Assembly (NCBI GenBank): GCA_937887565.1
Contig: CALABS010000008.1
Coordinates: 85,817-149,816 of the forward strand
Length of the DNA stretch: 64,000 nucleotides
Origin: an uncultured Rhodospirillaceae bacterium
Lineage (GTDB): Bacteria > Pseudomonadota > Alphaproteobacteria > Rhodospirillales > Magnetospirillaceae
Reading direction: 5' to 3'
Of the stretch, positions 59,209 to 64,000 are shown piece by piece (within the stretch, counting starts at the first letter, position 1; the number at the start of each line of letters is the position of its first letter). Made by a program: the position numbers and the translations under genes. The notes beneath the pieces are model-generated. The model did no database searches. It was not told the origin of the DNA and saw only the letters and a program-made list of their open reading frames with translations.

Positions 59209-61761
59209 ATGGTCGCTAATCCCCTCGCCGCGACGGACCTGATCTCGGGCTATCATCGTTCCGAGTTAAGGCTGGCCGATACGTCGCACCGCTATGCCAT
59301 CGAGCGCGAGAAGCTGTCCCAGCGGCTGATGAAGGCCGGACTGCGCGGCAACGATCTCGACGTCCTGTTCGAAGCGCATGAGCGCGAGTTCGATCCGGAT
59401 TTCGGCGATGCCCAGAGCCGCCGGGCCGACAACTCGGCTGCCCGGCGGCTCTACGACTTCGCGCAGCGGGCCGGCGTGTCGGGCAGCGAGTGGCAGGCTT
59501 TCATCGCGACGCTCAAGGACGAACGCCTGGCCCAGGCGCAGTCGACTGCTTATGCCCGTGCTTTGTACGCGGCCGGCGGCAGTTCCCTCCTCGAGGACAC
59601 GCGCCATGATGTGGATGCCCTGATCGGGTTGCGACAGGACGTCCTCACCCTTGCGCGGCGGATGAACCCCAACCTCGATGTTCGTACCGGCCTGGCTTTG
59701 ACGGATGATCCCGATACCTCCGGCCGTGCGCGATTCGATCCCCTCCGCCGGTTGGTCGAGCTATCGTTCGACGCCAGCCGCTTCGACTTGACGGGCGCAA
59801 AGCGGGACGCCTACCTGTCACTCTGGTCATCTGTCGAACATCTTCTTTCCGACAAGGAAAAGGCCGTCCTCGACGAAGAAATCGGGCCCAACGCCGACCT
59901 GATGAAGCCGGGAGACCGTACCCGTGCGCGTGCGGAGGCCTTCGCTCGTTTCGTCGCGCCGGACCGCGACAAGCCCAAGGGCATGATGCAGGCTTTCAAG
60001 CCGGTTTTCACTTTCTTCGCCCGTATTTCCAATGCAGCCAAGGGGCGGGGGTTCCAGACCGCCGCCGATGTCTGGAAACGGGCGGCCGATGGAAAGCTGG
60101 CCGACCGGGACGGGGACGACGTCGTTCGCCCTCCGCGGGAAAGGGAGAACCCGGAAGCGTATGCCCGGATGAAGGGGGCGATGAAGGAGCTTTCCGACAT
60201 CAAGCTGGGTGAAGCCATCCTGCGCCAGAAAAGGCAGCTCGATGCGGATCGCAAGCACCAGAAATCGCTTTTCACGAAGATCGTCCACTATTCGGCCCCA
60301 GCACGGGCCGCGAGCCGCGCCCTGAATTACTTCAGCGTCATCGATGGCGATGCGTTGAAAGCGGATTCGGCCAAGCTTCGCGAGCTGTCGCGAGGGCTGG
60401 GCATGCTCGAGGCCGAGCGTCGACGGCGGGCCCAGCAGCGCGTGAGCTCCATCGGGGCGAACGGCCCACCCGGACGGGGTTCTCCTGAGGGACCAAACCG
60501 GCAGGGACCCGGCGCCGACAACGTGCTTCCCTTCGAAGGCCGGCCCTTCCAGCCTCACGCCGCGATCTCCGCATCCCTCGTGGATCAGCTCTCCGGTGGC
60601 GACAAACGGCCGGCGCCGGATGCTACCGCCACGTTCGACGGCCGCAACGGCCAATACGGCATCAGTCCCGCGGGTCCGCAGGCGGAGGCCCTGGGAATGG
60701 CCTGGCGTGTCGGCCTGCAAGGCGGCCCCCAGTTGGGCATGGCACGGGACGTTCAGTCCGCGGCCATCCTCATCGACGCCTATGAACGGGTTGCCGGCCA
60801 GGGGCCGCCCTCCCGTCCAGCGATGATGATGGCCGCGGCCGCCAACCAGGCTGGGCAGGAAGGAAACGCGGACATCCGGGCCATTCGAGCTTCCGGGCTG
60901 CTTGATGAGCGCCTCGACGCTGCGATCACGCAGCGGGATGTCATGGCGTTCGCCTATCCGCTGAAAACCGGAGACGTCATTTTCCAAGGACCCGATGGCC
61001 GATGGAGGGCCTCGACCGCGGAGGAGTTCGGCAGGTTGGCGGCCCTTACCCAGGACCAGCATCTGATGGCGGCCGCGGACGTCATCAACTCGAACGTCGT
61101 GCCGATCGACACCCGCCGGGATCGGGACCGCCTTGGACAGGCCGCCCAACAGCCGGCGACGGCACCTGCATCCGTTCCCTTGTCGGTGCCGCCTTCGGAA
61201 GAAGGCCGGGCCAAGCAGGCCGGTGCGGAATGGAACATCGATGCCGGCCGGTTCGAAGCGTCGGGCACCGCCGTCGACAAAACCAAGAATTGGCAGGACC
61301 TCGGCGCCGCCACCCGCGTCGAGGCCGAGAGGCGGGAGACCGTCCATGCCGCGGAAACCGGACCGCTTCCGGAAGTCGCGCGGTCTTCGATCCAGCCGAC
61401 GGCGACGACAGGAGCGACAGCTGACGTGCAGGAAGACGCACGCCTGGCCGCCCGCGTTCTCGTTGCCGGCCCGCTACGTGTGGATCCAGCCCGCCAGGCC
61501 GAGGCCGCAAAGGAAATCCGCAAGCTGCCGACGCCGGAACTTCGCAGGGTATACGATCAGACAACGGCAGCGCTGGAAGAGGTCAAAGCCAGGTTCACTG
61601 CTGGACAGCCCAAGGCCGGCGACAAGGTTGCCAAGCTCGAATTCACCATGGCCAGCAACGCCCTCGAAAAGGAACTGATGGCCCGTGGCGAGCATGTCAC
61701 TCAGATCGGCGGCCCTGGCCCCGACAAGCCACGCGGTCGTGGCAAGGGACAGGAGCGGTAA
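59209..61761 (+). CDS. polyvalent-family protein with inactive zincin, 850 aa
   Basis: MVANPLAATDLISGYHRSEL follows CCAGGGGGCC. Residues 135-290 align with the zincin domains of the two giant proteins (LARRMNPNLDVR matches MNPDVDVRFV; FFARISNAAKGRGFQTAADV matches the post-zincin helix), but HExxH is replaced by LSLWS (203-207) and the third-ligand AF.EWA by AFARFVA. A central region has a P/G-rich linker and an unrecognised domain (QYGISPAGPQAEALGMAWRV). Residues 755-826 are the shared C-terminal module (GPLRVDPARQAEAAKEIRKL), and the tail is KPRGRGKGQER. It probably acts as a structural partner or scaffold of the giant proteins rather than a protease. Confidence 0.75.
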   Translation: MVANPLAATDLISGYHRSELRLADTSHRYAIEREKLSQRLMKAGLRGNDLDVLFEAHEREFDPDFGDAQSRRADNSAARRLYDFAQRAGVSGSEWQAFIATLKDERLAQAQSTAYARALYAAGGSSLLEDTRHDVDALIGLRQDVLTLARRMNPNLDVRTGLALTDDPDTSGRARFDPLRRLVELSFDASRFDLTGAKRDAYLSLWSSVEHLLSDKEKAVLDEEIGPNADLMKPGDRTRARAEAFARFVAPDRDKPKGMMQAFKPVFTFFARISNAAKGRGFQTAADVWKRAADGKLADRDGDDVVRPPRERENPEAYARMKGAMKELSDIKLGEAILRQKRQLDADRKHQKSLFTKIVHYSAPARAASRALNYFSVIDGDALKADSAKLRELSRGLGMLEAERRRRAQQRVSSIGANGPPGRGSPEGPNRQGPGADNVLPFEGRPFQPHAAISASLVDQLSGGDKRPAPDATATFDGRNGQYGISPAGPQAEALGMAWRVGLQGGPQLGMARDVQSAAILIDAYERVAGQGPPSRPAMMMAAAANQAGQEGNADIRAIRASGLLDERLDAAITQRDVMAFAYPLKTGDVIFQGPDGRWRASTAEEFGRLAALTQDQHLMAAADVINSNVVPIDTRRDRDRLGQAAQQPATAPASVPLSVPPSEEGRAKQAGAEWNIDAGRFEASGTAVDKTKNWQDLGAATRVEAERRETVHAAETGPLPEVARSSIQPTATTGATADVQEDARLAARVLVAGPLRVDPARQAEAAKEIRKLPTPELRRVYDQTTAALEEVKARFTAGQPKAGDKVAKLEFTMASNALEKELMARGEHVTQIGGPGPDKPRGRGKGQER

Positions 61762-62080
61762 CATGCGAGCCACGGCCCGTGGCGGCGTAGCCGAAGGCAA
61801 GCGACGTGCCCGGCAGGGCACGGTTCCGCCAGGAACGGCCGTCAGGCCGCGACATGTCACTCAGATCGGCGGCCCTGGCCCCGACAAGCCACGCGGTCGT
61901 GGCAAGGGACAGGAGCGGTAACATGCGAGCCACGGCCCGTGGCGGCGTAGCCGAAGGCAAGCGACGTGCCCGGCAGGGCACGGTTCCGCCAGGAACGGCC
62001 GTCAGGCCGCGACATGTCACTCAGATCGGCGGCCCTGGCCCCGACAAGCCACGCGGTCGTGGCAAGGGACAGGAGCGGTG
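61693..62080 (+). repeat. 160-bp tandem repeat of the 3' end of the 850-aa gene
   Basis: Units begin CATGTCACTCAGATCGGCGG at 61693, 61853 and 62013. The first two are full 160-bp units and identical as far as I can compare; the third runs about 68 bases before diverging at the stop codon. Each full unit contains the last 22 codons of the 850-aa gene followed by a palindrome-rich segment (GCCACGGCCCGTGGC). Confidence 0.9.
61763..61921 (+). CDS. tail-only mini-protein, 52 aa (copy 1)
   Basis: Created by the tandem repeat: an ATG two bases after the TAA of the 850-aa gene reads MRATARGGVAEGKRRARQGT, then HVTQIGGPGPDKPRGRGKGQ and ER. The only leader is CAGGAGCGG, 5 bases away, so reinitiation after the upstream stop is plausible. 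The product is very basic and carries the same tail as the large protein. It may instead be a repeat by-product. Confidence 0.35.
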   Translation: MRATARGGVAEGKRRARQGTVPPGTAVRPRHVTQIGGPGPDKPRGRGKGQER

Positions 62081-62081
62081 A
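61923..62081 (+). CDS. tail-only mini-protein, 52 aa (copy 2)
   Basis: Second copy of the 52-aa frame, with the same sequence and context (ATG two bases after the preceding TAA, CAGGAGCGG leader), ending in TGA where the third repeat unit diverges. It retains an open frame despite duplication, but the duplication may be too recent to judge selection. Confidence 0.35.
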   Translation: MRATARGGVAEGKRRARQGTVPPGTAVRPRHVTQIGGPGPDKPRGRGKGQER

Positions 62082-62144
62082 CCGTCATGCGAGCCACCGC
62101 CTTTAACCGCCGCTGAAGACCTCCCGATCATGGAGGAATGAAAC

Positions 62145-62432
62145 GTGGTCGATGATGCTGCCGACGCCAAATCGTCGCCGTTCGGGTCTGCTCCCTGGCA
62201 GCTCGTTCATTCCGAGATCCGTGATCCTTGGCTGGCCAAGGTTCTCGATCCCGACCGGTACTCGCCGGAACGGCTCGCTGCTGTGGATCGCGGGGAACTG
62301 ACAAAGATGCTCGCGCGTCATCGTGAGTTCCTGCCATTCCTCACCCCGACCTGGGCGCATCTGGAAAGTCGATGGCTCGCGGAAATCGATGCAATGGAGC
62401 GCGAGCTGACGGCGAGAACGAGCCGCTCCTAG
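62145..62432 (+). CDS. hypothetical protein, 95 aa
   Basis: The GTG at 62145 follows ATGGAGGAATG (MVDDAADAKSSPFGSAPWQL). Mostly helical, with KVLDPDRYSPERLAAVDRGE and LTPTWAHLESRWLAEIDAME. No family is recognised. It is the last ordinary gene before the fragment-rich right end. Confidence 0.55.
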   Translation: MVDDAADAKSSPFGSAPWQLVHSEIRDPWLAKVLDPDRYSPERLAAVDRGELTKMLARHREFLPFLTPTWAHLESRWLAEIDAMERELTARTSRS

Positions 62433-62466
62433 TCCATCCATGTTCCGATCCACCTCGGTTCACGCT

Positions 62467-62557
62467 CTAGCGGTGTCCCGCATCAAGCGCACCCTGCAGG
62501 ATGTAGGCGGCCGCCATCTTGTCGACCACCTCGGCGCGGCTGGCGCGGCTGGCGTCG
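62467..62557 (-). pseudogene. 3' end of a ruvX/yqgF-like gene
   Basis: On the minus strand the bases before the TAG at 62467 read ADASRASRAEVVDKMAAAYI and LQGALDAGHR. VDKMAAAYILQGALD is the characteristic C-terminus of the YqgF/RuvX putative pre-16S rRNA nuclease. Upstream of about 62557 the frame meets a TAG and unrelated sequence, so only about 29 codons remain. A chromosomal gene end here could mark an insertion or recombination boundary. Confidence 0.6.
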
Positions 62558-62578
62558 GCCTACATCCTGCAGGGTGCG
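62489..62578. repeat. 21-bp inverted repeat around the ruvX fragment
   Basis: CGCACCCTGCAGGATGTAGG plus C (62489-62509) is exactly complementary to 62558-62578, with 48 bases between. The arm itself is ruvX coding sequence, so the second arm is an inverted duplicate of it. An 11-base GCGCGGCTGG-type tandem lies between the arms. Confidence 0.75.
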
Positions 62579-62610
62579 GGTGACGGCGGCGGTGGACACC
62601 CTGGTTTAGG

Positions 62611-62865
62611 TTTGCCGTTGAAGCGACGACCGTAGGTCCTTCTACGGCGGGACCACTTGCGAGGCATCCGGAACCGAAGACTCCTGAGGAGTTTGCTGAC
62701 TTCCTGACCAACTATATGCCGATGAAATTCGGCTCTGCTCTAACGAGCAAGTTGAACAAGCAGGATGCCGACGGGCGTCACTATTGGGAGAAGCCCGGGC
62801 TCGAAGAGATGCCATTCGTCCTGGCGATCGCAGATTTCCATAAGGATTGTCGGTTCTGCCTTTAA
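62611..62865 (+). pseudogene. internal fragment of an unidentified gene
   Basis: A plus-strand frame reads FAVEATTVGP, then EPKTPEEFADFLTNYMPMKF, GSALTSKLNKQDADGRHYWE and EMPFVLAIADFH, ending at TAA. It has natural composition and resembles the middle of a conserved bacterial hypothetical family with 'YWE.P' and 'PFV.AIADFH' blocks, but there is no start and the C-terminus is cut. A fragment, function unknown. Confidence 0.5.
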
Positions 62866-63171
62866 GCGGGACACGATAGGCTTTAGTTGGGATCGCTCCA
62901 GCTATAACCGGGATCAATCCGGCGACTGTGGGGCCAGGAATGCTCCGAAAAATCAGCGAGTTGCTACCACTGCCATCGGTCCGGACATAATCGCACGGCG
63001 CGGGAGTGTGATTTTCGGCGCTGCGCGTGCCTTTTCGGATCAATCCCACTTACAGCGATGGATTCTGACCGGTCGGCGAAATCGTCTGCGCAGGCGCCTG
63101 ACCCTCTGCGCAGGACCGGGTTGGCCGCGCGAACGGTATAGTGCCGAGCCTCCAAGGTATGAGGCAAAGCG
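62866..63171. other. 306-bp stretch without a recognised gene
   Basis: No convincing coding frame, RNA gene or terminator is seen. The first bases, GCGGGACA, are an 8-bp inverted match to TGTCCCGC at 62474, discussed as rejected. The stretch presumably holds the tniQ promoter, which I cannot define. Confidence 0.4.
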
Positions 63172-63963
63172 ATGCTCCACGACGACCGCTGGCCCGGACG
63201 CCCTCTGTTGTTGCCTGGGGAATCGCTTTCCTCCTGGTTCGCTCGCACTGCCGTGGCCAACGGCCTGCGCCCGGCTGAACTGTTCCGCATTGTCCAACCG
63301 GGCGGCGACCGCAATCCCCGGGACCTTGACCGCTATGCCGACATTCCGTTGCTGGACGTCTTGGTCGATCGGACTGGCCTGGAACGGGATGTGCTCGCCC
63401 AAGCCACAATTCGGCGCTGGGCGGGAAGCGTCTTTGCTCAGGACGATGGCCTGAACAAGCTGCCCTGGCTGCCGCCCGCTGGCCGCCAGGGTGGTAGACG
63501 CTGCTTTGGCCAACAGTTTTGCCCGTCATGCCTATGGGGCGACCGCCAGCCCTACCTGCGCCTGATTTGGCGCCTGTCGTTCATGGCCGTATGTCCGGTC
63601 CATGGACACTTGCTGCTCGATCGCTGCCCCGCGTGCAACGAGCCCATCAGCGTGCTCCGTATGGACCGTGTCCAGGAGATGCGCTGCCCCTCCTGCGCCA
63701 TCGACCTACGGACCTGCAAAGCGGATGCACCGCCAGTGGCCTCAGTCCCAATTCAGCAGGACCTGCTGCGGGTCGTCGGCCAGGGATGGTGGGATTTGGG
63801 CGCTTATGGCCCGGTCTATTCATTCGCGGTCTTGGACATCCTCTCGGTTCTGGTCCGCATGCTGGCCGGAGGGCCGCATGCCCATGCGCTAAGAGCGTGG
63901 GTCGGCGGCCAAGCCCCTGAGTTGGCGGTGCCTCCCGAGGCGGTTTGTCGGTTCCTAGGGTAG
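63172..63963 (+). CDS. tniQ: TniQ-family transposition protein, 263 aa
   Basis: The start MLHDDRWPGRPLLLPGESLS follows TATGAGGCAAAG; the GESLSSWFARTAVANGL block is the typical TniQ opening. Zinc-binding CxxC sets follow: FCPSCLWGDRQPYLRLIWRL, CPVHGHLLLDRCPACNEPI and CPSCAIDL. TniQ proteins guide Tn7/Tn5053-type transposition complexes to their targets. At 263 aa it is at the short end, and the frame stops at TAG 63961-63963, so the C-terminal domain may be lost or in a following segment outside the window. The truncated AAA ATPase at 29005 is of a kind that works with such proteins, but a link between the two is not shown. Confidence 0.8.
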   Translation: MLHDDRWPGRPLLLPGESLSSWFARTAVANGLRPAELFRIVQPGGDRNPRDLDRYADIPLLDVLVDRTGLERDVLAQATIRRWAGSVFAQDDGLNKLPWLPPAGRQGGRRCFGQQFCPSCLWGDRQPYLRLIWRLSFMAVCPVHGHLLLDRCPACNEPISVLRMDRVQEMRCPSCAIDLRTCKADAPPVASVPIQQDLLRVVGQGWWDLGAYGPVYSFAVLDILSVLVRMLAGGPHAHALRAWVGGQAPELAVPPEAVCRFLG

Positions 63964-64000
63964 ATGGCCGGGGTTCGGGGCAATGAGGCCGCACGTACCC

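Noticed and set aside
61693..62080. CRISPR-like array from the repeated blocks
   Set aside because: The 160-bp units are direct tandem copies of a gene end with no spacers.
62474..62873. 8-bp inverted termini TGTCCCGC / GCGGGACA as ends of a 400-bp mini-transposon
   Set aside because: The repeat is short, no target-site duplication is visible (AGCGG versus CGATA), and extension of the match fails beyond about 8-9 bases.
1..64000. tRNA, rRNA or riboswitch genes
   Set aside because: I saw no cloverleaf, rRNA-like block or conserved aptamer; absence is by eye only, and a covariance-model scan would be decisive.

Overview
The window is GC-rich DNA with strong G/C bias at third codon positions and Shine-Dalgarno leaders such as AAAGGGAGG. 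It looks alphaproteobacterial (Rhodospirillales-like is my guess from style, not proven). There are no ribosomal RNA, tRNA or ordinary housekeeping genes apart from a ruvX-like 3' end fragment near the right edge. The content is that of a large mobile element: arrays of small hypothetical genes, a serine recombinase, a higBA toxin-antitoxin pair, a Fic AMPylase, a VirB10/TrbI-like conjugation protein, remnants of transposition genes, and a set of very large 'polyvalent' proteins of the kind carried into recipients by phages and conjugative elements.

Layout. 1-9310, minus strand: about 20 tightly packed small genes, mostly unrecognised (small membrane proteins, Zn-knuckle proteins, a wHTH-like protein), with a 472-bp two-gene duplication and one frameshifted gene. 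9443-17591, plus strand: resolvase plus GIY-YIG-like protein, a frameshifted gene, small genes, higBA and fic. 17592-20127: nuclease remnant, divergent promoter cassette, ACP-like gene, a broken wHTH gene and a terminator. 20128-28681: first giant protein (about 2590 aa, zincin domain) with two small downstream genes. 28976-33003: truncated AAA ATPase, second inverted copy of the promoter cassette, several hypothetical genes and the TrbI-like gene. 33253-59139: an uninterrupted 8628-codon reading frame holding ART, ParB-like, two methyltransferase, strawberry-notch-type helicase, DUF6884-like and zincin modules. 59209-62081: an 850-aa paralogue with a dead zincin, followed by tandem 160-bp repeats of its 3' end. 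62145-64000: small gene, gene fragments and a TniQ gene.

How it may work together. Five proteins (Fic, both giants, a 140-aa protein and the 850-aa protein) end in the same roughly 60-aa module followed by an Arg/Gly-rich tail, usually ending in -ER. Both giant genes, the two copies of a divergent promoter, and a site inside the giant frame carry the same 13-bp operator-like sequence, GCAARWWWWYTTG. I infer a coordinately regulated set of element-encoded effector/antirestriction proteins with a common C-terminal delivery or localisation signal, conceptually like phage P1 DarB. The largest reading frame is probably not one gene: a 138-aa gene in another frame lies inside it, and two internal starts have good ribosome-binding sites, one of them with its own operator and -10 box.

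Caveats: all calls come from reading the sequence. Several single-base disruptions at short C-runs could be real decay or assembly errors.
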